Source of the DNA: Halichondria panicea
Lineage: Eukaryota; Porifera; Demospongiae; Suberitida; Halichondriidae
Direction: 5' to 3'
Assembly: GCF_963675165.1 (NCBI RefSeq)
Contig: NC_087377.1
Span: 13,946,198-14,010,197 of the forward strand
Length of the DNA stretch: 64,000 nucleotides
Part shown: positions 9,667 through 22,300 of the stretch, in pieces
How positions within the stretch are numbered: the stretch's first letter is position 1
Layout: each line of letters begins with the position of its first letter
Notes under the pieces: model-generated
The model's input: only the letters and a program-made list of their open reading frames with translations
Told to the model about the DNA's origin: nothing
Databases searched by the model: none
Position numbers and translations under genes: made by a program

Positions 9667-12600
9667 ATGATTCTTATCTGTCTTTTCTTCATTTGTTCTG
9701 CTGTTTACAGTCTTCCTGTTAAAGGTAAGTTGTGTAATTTTTCTGTGAGGCTCTATATAGACATGCTTATGTACAGCTAGTTATTTTCAGGGGCTAACGT
9801 GAGCCTATTTGTCAACAATAAAGTGAACATGGCTTGTTCGGTTAATGTCAGTGTGATGCTGATTTGTGAAGGAGTGAATCTTGCACAATTGCAATGGAGC
9901 TATAGGAGCTCTAATTCTCCTGAAATGATTAAACTCGGTATTCCGTTCCTTCCTGATTATCGTGCTAATATTACTGCTGTTGAGGCTATCAATAATCCTG
10001 CTGTTTTGGCAGTTCAACTAGTCACTGTTTCTAAATATGCTGATCAATCACGTGCAAATTTTTCATCCCTTCTTTTTGTTGATCTGTTGAAACTAGAAAA
10101 TCAGGAAATTACTAGCATAATATGTGGTGATGTTAGTACCTATGAGGAAAAGTTGGTATCTGATATTATAGTGTGGGATCTTGTTAATACGAAGATTACT
10201 GCCATGTACTGGCTAGGGGCTCTGACTAGTGTAGAAGTACATCTGAGGAGTTTAGTAAGTTGTTCATAAATACTGAATGCATACAATTTATGTAATCTCT
10301 TTAGTTAATGTGTTCTTCAGTTCTTGTGTACACCATGTCGATTAATGGATCAGATGAGATCAAAATTGTGAAGAGTTGTGTCGGTCCGTTCTGTGAGGTC
10401 AGATTTTCCTCCATAAGAACCATTGTGAGAGAGTACAACATTGAACTGAGTTTGTTTACTACTAGATTGTCTAGGAATAATACAAACCTGTACACATTTC
10501 TAATAGGTGAGACATAAATTATTATTACATCGTACTCTCTTATAATACAGCTATTTATATATAGGGCTCAAAAGTGCAGATTACTTTCATAATCAAGTTA
10601 ATTCAACTAACTGTCTCTATTCAGTCAGTTGTGCAGTTATTCAAAACGACTCTACTTGTACTATACGACACACAACACTGAGTAATCAGCCTATTAATAG
10701 CACGGGAATGTTGAAAATTCCACATTCAAATCCTGGTACAGTCCACACATTTGCGTTTTCAATGGAGGCAAACAAAAATTTACGTATCAAAGAAAACATA
10801 TCTGTTACAGGTATAATTATAGGTTTGGTTCATTTAATTGTTCTATAATTATCATGTTATTTACAGATGGAATCCCTTTTGGGACAAAACCAATTGCCAT
10901 TGTTATCACAACTTCACTGTTCCTCCTTTTGACAGCCATTCATTTCTTGTTACTACTTATAGGAGGTGAGTTACCATTGACTACACATGACCAATTCATC
11001 TCTAATATAATTGCCCGTGCAGCTTGTTGTAAGGTGAAGGCATTTGTCTATAGGAAGAAATATCTTGTTGCTTCCTTGGTGATCCTACTTGTGCTGCTTT
11101 TCATTTGCATTTCTTCATTATTTGCCTTTGGAATCATTTCGTATGGTAAATGTAGATAGTCTTAGTAGAATACGTCTTATTAGATCATGTTTGTCATAAA
11201 TACTGCAATCTGATTGGTTAGAGGAAATGTTCTATCCAATTTAGAAAATCATGTACTTCAATAGAAAATCATGTACTCCACTTAGAAAATCATGTAGCAA
11301 AGATTAGATAAGAACTTTCAAATCTGATTGGCTAAATACTCACAGTTGCTATGGTCTAAAATGCTTAGACACTGTTTAGGAAGTTTCCACATGATTTGGA
11401 AGTCCTCAGGGCTAGTAGAACCCTCACTGCGTTCGGGATACTACAACCAGCCCTTTGGGCTTCTAAATCATATGGAAACTTCCTAAACAGTGTCTAACTA
11501 TTATGTAGAATACTTTTATGCTATATAGCCAGTTGTCCTTACACATTTTCCCATAGGTACACAATGCAGTCAGATTAGGTTGACACTTCACAACAGTATG
11601 CTTGTTACAATGCTGATAATATCGTGTTTGGGAATAACAATTTTGATTACTATTTGGAGTTTTATTGGACACGGGGTGTACAAACATTGCAGTAAGTTTC
11701 ACTTTCTTTTTCCTAACTTGACTATAATACCTATTACGACTGGATATCATGGTATAACTTTATCCCATGTATGTGATTTCTTATTCAGAATCCACATTAC
11801 GATCAGAAAACAGAGATCTTAGGTATGCTCAAAGGAAACGTTTTGGTGCTTCATTATTTTTTCAAAACTACTTAGTAATTGTATATACCAAACTTGTATA
11901 GGAACACACAGCTGGATCATGACTCTAAAACGGATGCTTATTGCACAACACAAGGCAGGAATGCCTATCTTAATCAGGTTCAATGTCTTACTGATATTTT
12001 ACGCCATTTTTTATACAAGCTTGTGATTTAACAGACGGCAGCCAGCTCTAAATACCCTGGAAGGGATGTGAAGTCTAGAGACTGTCAAAAGGTAAAATAC
12101 TCAAACTGCTACTAATGTTTTAATTCCTTTGTGTTATAGAAAAGTCAGTATGATATGCTGGAGCACCCGTTGACAAACAGATTTTCATCCTATAGTTGTG
12201 ATGTAAAGAACGACTTTTATGGGACCCTAAATGAGGTAATTATTGCATGCGTAAGCAATTGAGCATGGCATGCATGCACTTGTGTTGTTAATGTGCATTA
12301 TTGCTATATATAGCTTTATATATTTGCAGGAAGCATTGATTGAGCTGAAGTTGGGAGGTGATCCCTATGAACAGCTGAGACCTGGTGAAAAGTCAAGACC
12401 CGTGCCAAACCTGACAGACACTAGCTACTCCCACAATCCAAAGAGAAAGTCCAAACAAATTTTAACTGCAGCACCTGATGTTGTTTTCAGAAGTAGAAGT
12501 GAGGTAAATAGTTAGTCTTATTGTGCCATTGGGTTTTGTGAAATTTCTTTCTTTTAGGATGAATATGATGTTCTTAGTCGGCAAAGCATTAACTTTCAAG

Positions 12601-12862
12601 ATGCAACCAACGGCAGCAGACTTCACTCCTTTTATGGAGAGCTCAGTCAGGTAAGCACAAACATTGTGTTGTAAATTTCAATCGCATCATCATGCATGCG
12701 CTGTAACAATTACAGGCATCCATTGAGCCTTCTGGAGCTGGACTCTATCTCCAGCTGCGCCATGGTGAGAAGTCAAAGCCAGTGCCCAATATGGACGATC
12801 CTACCTACTCACATGTGCATATCGAACCTGAAGTAGAAGGGTCGCAAGCGAAACCTAATTAA
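9667..12862 (+). CDS. Receptor C: Ig-like ectodomain, three TM helices, multi-YxxL tail
   Basis: Fourteen exons join in frame to 667 aa: 9667-9724, 9791-10254, 10305-10506, 10565-10810, 10867-10965, 11023-11145, 11557-11691, 11789-11822, 11902-11977, 12035-12091, 12140-12235, 12330-12503, 12558-12650, 12716-12862. The signal peptide is MILICLFFICSAVYS. The Ig-like domain has C45 (LICEGVN) and W55 (LQWSY). Two more domains follow, the second with four cysteines. Exons 5, 6 and 7 each encode one hydrophobic helix (about 332-354, 371-394, 412-434). Basic VYRKK before the second helix and VYKHC after the third put the tail in the cytosol. The ~230-residue tail has six YxxL motifs: YDML, YGTL, YEQL, YDVL, YGEL, YLQL. 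YGEL and YLQL are 12 residues apart, within the loose ITAM spacing. The segment GEKSRPVPN occurs again as GEKSKPVPN. Receptor signalling is inferred; no known family is recognised. Confidence 0.85.
11345..11502. repeat. Hairpin inside an intron of gene C
   Basis: TTAGACACTGTTTAGGAAGT near 11365 is matched by its reverse complement ending near 11500 (ACTTCCTAAACAGTGTCTAA), with more pairing inward. Just upstream, TAGAAAATCATGTA occurs three times (about 11230-11300). This is probably a foldback MITE, 50 nt upstream of the third-helix exon. Confidence 0.75.
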
Positions 12863-13622
12863 GAGATCCAAGACAACAAAGACTGCACAACATTAGTTTT
12901 GTTAAGACTATTATTGTACTCACAGTGTATAGTTTTCGTTATGTATAGCTATTATGTCTTGTATATAGTTATACTTAGTCTGTCAAATAACCCATGACCC
13001 TGCTGCGATGAAATGATCAACCCCATGTAGAATTTTGCTGCATGCATAGTTGAGTAATGACTTTCATAATGGGTCTTGCATGCGTGGATCATTCTTGTGG
13101 GGATTCTGGTGAACCCTCATGAATTCATATGAGTACCACCCTTTTCTAGGAAAACAAATCATGTGTTTGAGCTCATCAAAATTCCCTAGAGCTATACTGC
13201 TATAGGTGAATATCGTTGTCACTTGCATGTGCTTTGTACGTGTGTTTCATGCATGGGCATCCAATGTCATGTACATCTATCCATATATTATATCTACAAA
13301 CAATTACGGCATTGAATGATGTGAATTAGTTTGCTATACTTCTATAATTATATAGGTGAATATTAATAATTGCTTTCACATGCATGATTGTGTACTAAGG
13401 GGTAAAACACTGTTACAGTAACTACGGAACTCTGATGCTTATACACTGAACTTGCATATTCTCTTTGTTAGGTGGGTGTGGTGTGGGGGCTGGCATTTTT
13501 GCTTTGAGCTCCATGCAGTGCTTCCAAAATTGTCATAATTCTTTGAAAACACAGCTTACATCATTTGAAATAGCTATAGAAACTTTCATTTCCAAGTTCG
13601 TAAATTAGAAATAAATTATTAC
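12863..13622. other. 3' flank of gene C, no gene seen
   Basis: AT-rich sequence after the stop of gene C. No clear AATAAA could be assigned, and no open frame or recognised element. Confidence 0.5.
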
Positions 13623-13869
13623 ATACCGTATAGCGCGAAATTTTCGAGGCACTTATATTTCGTGGATTAGCCTCTAAAAGCATTTTGTTGCACAATGTTC
13701 GCGGAATGACTGCTTACCGGAAGCCACGCCTTTAAATTAAAATCTTTGCACGTTATAGCAGGTAATTCTAATTAAAGAACAATTTTCGTAGACTTTATTT
13801 TCGTGTAGGATTGCTAACCCACGAAATCCGCGAAAAATTAAGCCCCTCGAAAGTTTCGCGCTATACGGT
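13623..13869. mobile_element. MITE-like element, TACCGTATAGCG family, GCG subtype
   Basis: Starts ATACCGTATAGCGCGAAATT and ends TTTCGCGCTATACGGT. The interior (TTCGCGGAATGACTGCTTA, CCGGAAGCCACGCCTT) is shared with the copies at 14688 and 28935. Confidence 0.85.
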
Positions 13870-14687
13870 CGGTATAACTGCTTAACGATTGAGTTTGAAG
13901 TGTTGGATCATGGTTGGATTATTATACTAACACAATATTTGATAATTAGCATTATTGTGTACGAGTTAATATACAGTTGTAATGGTGCTATAATTATATG
14001 CACCACACAATATTGATCTATAGATGTCACTGGCCTTTAACTTTTTATCTGCCATTGACTAATATTGGGTCAAACACGGTGCCCTGCACTACATACACCA
14101 GAAAATAATGTCACAGAGAGAGCACACTGTCAACAACTATAATCGACCCATGTATAGTAAGCATAATTATTTGGGGCGTTCCCCCTCCCTCGCCCAAGTA
14201 TACGTATATGCATGGAACAAAAGCCCCCTTAACCGGGGTTCACGGGCCCCTCGCCTTAATTGATTCGGTCCTTTTAAGCAGCTCGAGACGTCATTTGGTG
14301 GGTAGCCGAGGCCAGGGTGTATGCTACTGTACACGTTGGTATACGAACCTCATCATGTTCTGCTGTATAAATGTCATCCTGCAGTTCCAGGAGTACTTTG
14401 AGGCCACCGAAAACACCAAGAATCCCCTGCACAGCAGCACATTCCGGCCATTATGTGGGAAAAGGGGATAGGTTTCACGGGGGCATTTGATGTGGCTGGA
14501 TTGGGTTACCAATGGGAAAAAGTGAATATCTGCACATGAATTAATCGGGCGAGGTAGCAGATATTGAAATTTTTGCCAGAATCATTCGGCAGATAAAATT
14601 AATGGTTAACCCATCCTAACAATACAACACCCTCCTTGGTGTGATGACCATGAATCTTTTTGGGACTATAAAAGTGTAGCAAAAGTA

Positions 14688-14918
14688 ATACCGTATAGCG
14701 CGAAATTTTCGAGGCACTTATATTTCGTGGATTGGCCTCTAAAAGCCATTTCGTTGCACAATGTTCGCGGAATGACTGCTATAACCGGAAGCCACGCCTT
14801 AAATCTTTGCACGTTATAGCAGGTAATTTAACAATTTTCGTGGACTTATTTTCATGTAGAATTCTAACCCACGAAATCCGCGAAAATTAAGCCCCTCGAA
14901 AATTTCGCGCTATACGGT
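14688..14918. mobile_element. MITE-like element, TACCGTATAGCG family, GCG subtype
   Basis: Second GCG-subtype copy, same orientation as 13623-13869 and about 0.8 kb from it. Both ends are intact (ATACCGTATAGCGCG ... CGCGCTATACGGT). Confidence 0.85.
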
Positions 14919-15322
14919 AACTGGATGGATAATAATTATACACTTTCGAGATTTAATGTGCATGCAGGCATGCAAATCAAACAAGTAATTATTATCGTTT
15001 ACAACATTTTACTCTTGACAGTAGCTATAGGTTTGTAGCACATTATACATTAATAGTCATGAACTCATGAATTCAATAGTCAATTGCAAACGCAACATTT
15101 CCCTCAACCAGATGTTATAGACTACAATCTGCTAGCTAGCTATGAATATTCATGAATGCATGGAAGTACATATAGTAGATATGATCTAGTCATGCATCCT
15201 CCTACCCACCCATGAATACATAATCATAATTATAGAGTCACAATACTATCATTATGACACACCCATCTAGTAGATCTCTCTACTGCATATAGTGCCTCTG
15301 TACTGTGTCACTGGCTCAAAAG

Positions 15323-18300
15323 ATGGTCAAGTGCCCTATGTCCCACCAATGTCCCACTAAAAGGATTGTAAGTATCATACATGCATGCATGCATGTATAT
15401 GCTGACTCCATGGCTGTTGTCATGCACTTCTCCTGCTATAATTACAGAGTATTCTACTTTACAAACTTATACTCCAACTATTATAGATGAAACTGAGCGA
15501 TCATCACGTACAGACCTAATATTAATGTGTACCATAATTATAAGTAACTGTTCTAGGTTGATGTATATACTTTAATGGAGCTATAATAATATAGATAATT
15601 ATATATACTGGGTAGTGAAAGTGGATTCTTATATAGCTAGCTGCGTCTACCTGCCATCGATCACATGCACGTATACAGTCATAATTATGTAAATACTTAT
15701 ATTGAAAGTAAATGTACTATAATATACCAGTGGTGGATCCAGGGGAGTTTCAGTGGTTTCAAATGAACCCCCTTAAGAGATCTAATCAGCAACTTACTAG
15801 TCACTGCTATAGCCTGCTGATGTGTGGTTTTAACGCAGATGCGTGACTATTGTGGCAAATATCAATAAAAAACACACATTTTGCCACAATCTCAAGCACT
15901 CTGCGTCAAAACCACACAGCACTTGTGACAGTGCTACATATTAAAACGCTGAGTTAGCAAAGAAACAGGATTTACACACACTCAAGTTCTTGCCACTGTG
16001 CGTGGATGTAAACACATTTTTTAAACTCCCTTTCTTATTTTAGATATGCCACACATTTTTGAAACCCCCTTTCTTATTTTAGATATGCCACTGTATTATA
16101 CTATAATTATGAAGCCATGCAGGGACTTATCCCAGGGTTTTCTACACTTACACGTAGGTATAGCTATACACGCACGTATACACGCTTTTATTTTATTGTT
16201 GCGGTTTTTGGTTAAAGTATAATATACATTCTTCTTGTATCCTGATAGCTGGCCTCGCTCATTGTGGTCACCTTCTGGTTGCAGTTATCTCAAGGTACGT
16301 TACATACTCGAGCAGTACTACTAATATTGCATTCGCTTTACTGTAGTGGTTTGTCAGCAATTAATTTCACTGATTTCCAAATGATTACAGGAGCCAGTGT
16401 CAACCTAACTGTTGAGGGAGGTGTTGATCTAGTGGATGAGATTTGCCCTGGAATTGTAACACTGTTCTGTGAGGGGGTGGACATTAATCAACTGCGCTGG
16501 AGATACAATGGAGATACTAACATTTTCATGTACTCTTCTGATAGTTCCCCATCCCAAAGTCAGCCTTCACAAACATTTTTATCAGTCGAATTGGTTGCAA
16601 TATCACAGAACACGGTGGATCCAGATCGAGCGAATTTCACTTCAATTCTCACTGCAGATTTGTCTCGACTCCAATCTGATAATGTAATGAATATTGAATG
16701 TGGTGATGCGGCTATATTTCAAATCGAATCAGTTAATGTGCAAATTATTGATCGAAGTAGACCCAGGGATCCAAGATTCTCTATGGTGACAACCGAATAT
16801 CAATCTAAGAGATTAAACAGTGTTCAAGTACAATGGAGAAAATCTGTAAGTTGATTTTGATGCCGTATTTGCAATTATTAATTTCTTGCAGGAAAACTTT
16901 TGCCCTGATTACGGTTTAACCTTTGTTTATCGTGTTAACCTTACGGCTGAAAGGTCAATTTCAATAAACCATGATAACTGTTCAAACAATTTTTGCAAAG
17001 CAACTTTTGTGGAGATGGACGGAGAAATTGGAACAATAAAACTTTCCGTTTTGGCAGCAAATGAGTTGGGATCTAGTGCACTCATTTGTTACCCCTATAC
17101 TATTGGTAAGTTTACTAACAACTGTAATTCTGATGGCTCATCTGTATTCTACAGATTCTTCGGCACAACAATACTTCACACCTCAGGTGTCCTTTACCAA
17201 TGATCAGTTCGAGGTTGAGTGCATATCTACAGTTCTAAGCGCTAGTGGGCAGTCCTGCAGTGTACGTTATACAACTAACCCACTATTTACTGGATTGTCG
17301 GATGAGATTACATCAATGCTTGACACACCATTTAGCATACCAGGACTTAGTGCTGATACTATATACTACTTTAAGTTCTCTCTGCTGGTCAATAGCAGCC
17401 TCCAAATCGTGGACCGTATCAGCTTTATTGCTCAAACAAGTATGTAAATTACGATAGTGTTGTTGTTATTACATTATTGTAGGCACTGGGCTACCAGGCT
17501 GGGGAATCGCCCTCATTGCAATTGTAGTGATTTTTTTTGGCATTTCTACTGTCATAATCTTTTCAATATGTGTCCTCCATGCCGTCAGAAAAAAACGTAA
17601 AGGTGAGTATATACTTGTTTAAATCAGTTCCTGCAGTTTGTTAATTTACACAGGAAACATACACTCTACGGATAATAATAATGGGTATGTAGCCAACTAT
17701 ACGGTATAGATCGTATAATTATATTCATGATATCATTCTCTCTTAACTGCAGATGCAAGGATAGTCAGCAGGATGAATCTGAAGTTAGTATAATTATAGT
17801 GCACTGACTATTTGCAGATAAAAGTGTCTTTCTATATACTAGCTGGTATATCTTAATTTCTCAGAAATGTACAGATGTACTCTTCAATGATGACCCTGCT
17901 CGTCGTTCATGTAATACCGAAGAAGTTGACCTTGAACCTGATCAGGTATAATGAATTTAGTCATGCAGTAACTTGAATTGTACACCATTGTTTCCAATGA
18001 AAGACGTTCATTATACCTTTAATTTTCAGCTTGTAACACGTTGTATTACGAGAAATCACAACCTAGCAAACGATATGACTATAAAAGAAGCAAGGGAAGA
18101 GGTATGGTTATAATTATTTTCTTACATATATACTTGCTCTGCGTGATCATAATCAGTGGATAATTCAGTATTTACCATCATGCAGAATTGCACAATTCTT
18201 GCCTGAACAAATTGAATATACCTGCCGTAGTTAATTCATGGCTTGACTTCGTGCATATAAATGTTGCTAGCAGCTATAGTGTCTTATAATTATAATAGGC

Positions 18301-18381
18301 CAGATTGTAATTATATCGGTCATTGACAATGTTCACTTTCACTGTCAAAATAATGTTGCCCCTATACAGACGGAATTTTAA
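15323..18381 (+). CDS. Receptor B: paralogue of A, one TM helix, longer tyrosine-free tail
   Basis: Eleven exons join in frame to 463 aa: 15323-15367, 16249-16294, 16391-16845, 16892-17105, 17155-17439, 17483-17602, 17654-17684, 17753-17783, 17865-17945, 18030-18101, 18370-18381. The signal peptide is split (MVKCPMSHQCPTKRI + LASLIVVTFWLQLSQ). The Ig-like domain keeps TLFCEGVD, LRWRYN and NIECGD and is nearly identical to A. Domains two and three also align with A; the 285-nt third-domain exon is the same length in both genes. The TM helix is about 357-381 (ALIAIVVIFFGISTVIIF), then RKKRK. The tail differs from A: acidic and polar, no tyrosine, ending EEVDLEPDQ ... TEF. The last 12-nt exon is the weakest call. 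The intron between exons 1 and 2 is ~0.9 kb and holds a repeat. Confidence 0.82.
15728..16095. repeat. Probable DNA-transposon remnant in the first intron of gene B
   Basis: Begins with AGTGGTGGATCCAGGGGAG, like the CAGGGGCGGATCCAG ends common in hAT-type elements. Inverted segments TGTGTGGTTTTAACGCAGA and its complement surround GTGGCAA/TTGCCAC. A duplicated CCCTTTCTTATTTTAGATAT lies near 16030 and 16070. No ORF. Confidence 0.5.
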
Positions 18382-19310
18382 AGAGAAAAGGACAATTAAG
18401 ACTTATTCGTGTTTTCTGTACAATTATTTTTGTAGAGACACTAGCGAATGTGCCGTGTAAATAATATTTAAATTGTAGACCTTCTAATAATAATTATATC
18501 CATTATATAGCAGCCATTAAACTGTAAATGATTTAGGGCAGGGGGGGTGCACTGGATTATAATTATAGATAATTACGTATAGATTACATATTTCCAGGTA
18601 AATAATAATATACTTCGAGTCATGCACATCTAAAATTTGATGATACCTGCATGGTAATGCAATGTGAAATGTTGCTAGGATTGTCTGGGGGAAACGCCAA
18701 AAAGGGTAGAAACAAGAAATCCGGCGAGAGAATAACTCCAATCCGTTACAACATCATTCACACGTGCCCCAGACGAACCAGTTTGAGAGAAGAGATCCCA
18801 GATTTACTTTGACCTTTGATTGCATTCTTCGAAACTACAATAATTATACGGAAAATTAGCCTTCTGTAGCTAGGGTAACGATAGCTGCTATAATCCAAGC
18901 AAAGGCAAGAAACCAGGACAAGATGATTAATGTTTTCGTAGCCCTGTTGACCTTGGCTTTCCTCCTCTGGTTAAAGCCTATTGGTGGCTTTCACAATGAG
19001 CATATTATACATCCATAGCACAAATTATAAGACTATAGTATTGTAACACACCCATTAATTATGCACGCATAGACTTTGAATCCTTTTTAGCAACAATCAT
19101 GCATGCATGCATGGTTGATCGTTTCCAAGCATAATTATAATTATACCCTGCATGCGAATGTAAAACTTTACTTCGTTTATGACATAGAGGCAAAAAAACA
19201 GTAACAACAATTTGAACACAAATTTCCTGTCTTTTGCTGGGCTATATATATTTGCAGTTTTGATCAATATTTTGGAGATTTATTATGTTCTATTTTAGAC
19301 TAGTTAAATA

Positions 19311-22300
19311 ATGTTTGCTACTTTTATATATATATTATCCATTGCCCTTTATATTAAAGGTAAGCTAGTCTTATTAAGAGTATTTTGCAGATTATAGCTC
19401 TAGCTATACTATTTTTTGTAGCAGCAGAAGTTTACCTCACTGTCAAAACTGAAGCAAACACGGTTTGCTCGGATAGTTCCAGTGTGATGCTCGTTTGTGA
19501 AGGAGTGGATCTCGAAGTATTACGGTGGAGTTACAGTAGTCCCAACTCTACTAAAGATATGGATTTGAAGTCGTTCCTTGCAGATGATTCTCCAGAACAT
19601 TATAGCATTGATAACAATCCTGCTTTCTTGACTGTTCAATTGATCGCTGTTTCTCGTTACCCTGATTCAAATGATTCCGCAAATTTTTCCTCTATTCTCA
19701 CCTTTGATCTGTTGGAGCTAGATAATCAAGGCATTACTAGCATAACATGTGGTTATGTTAGTACCTTTGAAGAAAAACAGGTAACTGATATAATAATGGA
19801 TCTTGTCAACACGAAGATCACTGCCAATTACCATATTGGGGCTCTGACTAGCATAGACGTACAACTGAGGAATTTAGTGAGTTTTTAAACCCATGCCTTA
19901 TTATTAGCACTATGGTATTTTCTTTTAGCTGACGTGCTCTTCAATTATCATGTACACACTAATAATCAGTGGACTAGAAGAGGTCAAAACTATGAGGAAT
20001 TGTGTCGGTCCATTCTGTGAAGCCAGATTTTCCTCCATAAGAATCTCTACGAAAGAATACACTGAGTTAACTTTGCTTACTACTATCACTGGAAATAAAA
20101 TAATATCCCGCACATTTCCAATAGGTATATAATTATATAGGATCCCTAGTTAACACATGCATGGTATTCCATTCTACTACTACTATTATAGGTCTCAGAA
20201 GTGACAACTACATTTTTACTCAAGTTAATTCAACTAACTGTGTCTACTCGGTTGGTTGTACAGTCATACAAGAAGATTCTACATGCTCTATACAACATAC
20301 AGTCCCTAGTGAGCAGCCTATAAATGGCATGGAAATGCTAAAAATTCCACATTCAATTCCTGGTACTGTTCATAAATTTAAGTTTTCAGCGATGGAAAAT
20401 AGAAATTTCCATATCAGAGACAATACCTCATTTACAGGTTAGGTTTGATTCATGCACTAATCAATAATGTTGTATCCGTTCTTATGCAGATGAAATTCTT
20501 TTTGGTTTAAGGTCAACTGCTATTCTTAGCACAACTTCACTGTACCTTATCTTTATGGTCATTCACTTCTTACTACTACTTATAGGAGGTAAGTTATATA
20601 CCGTCAACTCAAAATAATGACCAATTCTTCTCTGATAATAATGGAAATACAGCTTTTTGTAAGGTGAAGGTGTTGGTCTATAGAAAGAAATCTCTTGTTG
20701 TTTCTATGGTGATTCTACTCGTACTGCTTGTCATTTGCATTTCTTCATTATTTGCCTTTGGGATCATTTCGTATGGTAAACAGATCAGATAATTTATTCT
20801 TTTCATAGTAAAGTTATTCTTACAAACTTCTTTATTTAGGTACACAATGCAGTCAGGTTAGGATGACACTTCACGACAGTATGCTTGATACAATGTTGGT
20901 CATTTCATGTTTGGGAATAACAATTTTGATTACTATTTGGAGCTTTATCGGATACGGAGTGTATAAAAATCGCAGTAAGTTTCACTTTTATTATAGCCTT
21001 GGAAAATGTTTATTATCCCGAACATACACACCTTGTATTACCCTTCAGAATTCACATTGCGATCAGATATTAGGTAAGTCCTGAGATATGCATTCTGCTA
21101 GCCTCCTTCACACATGCCTCTAATGAAGAAATGCGGCCTGAGATCGAGGCTAGCATTCTGCATGCATGCATTCTTTAATAATGCAACTTTTGTACATACC
21201 TATACCGTAATACTACAGTGGAACCTCTGTTAATAACCATCTCCGAATAAAGGCTGCTATATAACGGCCAGGGCACCCAGGTCCCAAATGAACAGGTTGT
21301 GTATAAAACAACCCCTCAACAAAGGCCACCTCTGTATAAAGGCCAAAACATTGTTCCCCAAAGGTGACCGTTATAGAGGGGTAAGGTTCCACTGTATAAT
21401 GTTTTTGCAAGCTAGTGAGTGCATGGTATAATGGCTTTGCAAAATAAGATTGAAAAGACCTATACCATGCAGTACTTGTATGGCATCATGATCCTTTGCC
21501 TGATCGCAAAGTTAAATCACCAAGTGTCAAAATTAATTTTCTACTGATTTGGCTCAATTTGCAAATGTTTTCACTTGCCTTAATGTGGTAGTTAATTTTG
21601 CCATCTAATTCTATGTTTTTATAGGAACACTGAGCCCAACCATGATCTTAAGGACGCCTATTGCGAAACACAACACAAGAATGTGCATCTCCGTCAGGTT
21701 AAATTTCATATTTATCATTGATATACAAGCCTGCATGTGATTTTACAGACGGCAGCCAACTCTTCAAGTGAAGTTCCTGGGGTGAATATGAGATCTAGAG
21801 ATGGTCAAAAGGTATAATAATTATCATTGAAACAAACTACAGTACTATACTTTTAGTGACTCCATATCATTTCTATCCCTTTGCATTGTAGAAAAGTCAG
21901 TATAATATGCTGGAGCGCCCATTGACAACTAGATTTTCACATAGTTGCGATGTACGGAATGATTGTTATTCGACCGTTAATGAGGTAATTTTATTGTTAC
22001 GCTTGCATGCATTTGTGCTGGTAATGACATTATTGCTACCTTAATTCATGCTGTATAATTTTATAGGGAACATTGATAGAGCTGAAGTTAAGAGATGCTC
22101 CCTACAAACACGAATCAAGATCTGTGCCAAACCTGACAGATCCCAGTTACACTCATATTGCAAAGAGAAATTCACAGTCAATTTCAACTGTACCTGATGT
22201 TGTTTTCAGAAGTAAAAGTGAAAACACGAGGGTAAATATAGGCTTTGTGCTGTTGTACCATTGGGTTTTGTGTTCTTTTATATAGGATAATTATGATGTT

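Noticed and set aside
14208-14512. Coding exon on either strand
   Set aside because: Overlapping frames on both strands without recognisable content, lying beside two MITEs; nothing supports expression.
15379-15400. CATGCATGCATGC runs as regulatory elements or CRISPR-like repeats
   Set aside because: The word TGCATGCA is scattered through introns, spacers and elements alike with no regular spacing, so it looks like a genome-wide compositional feature.
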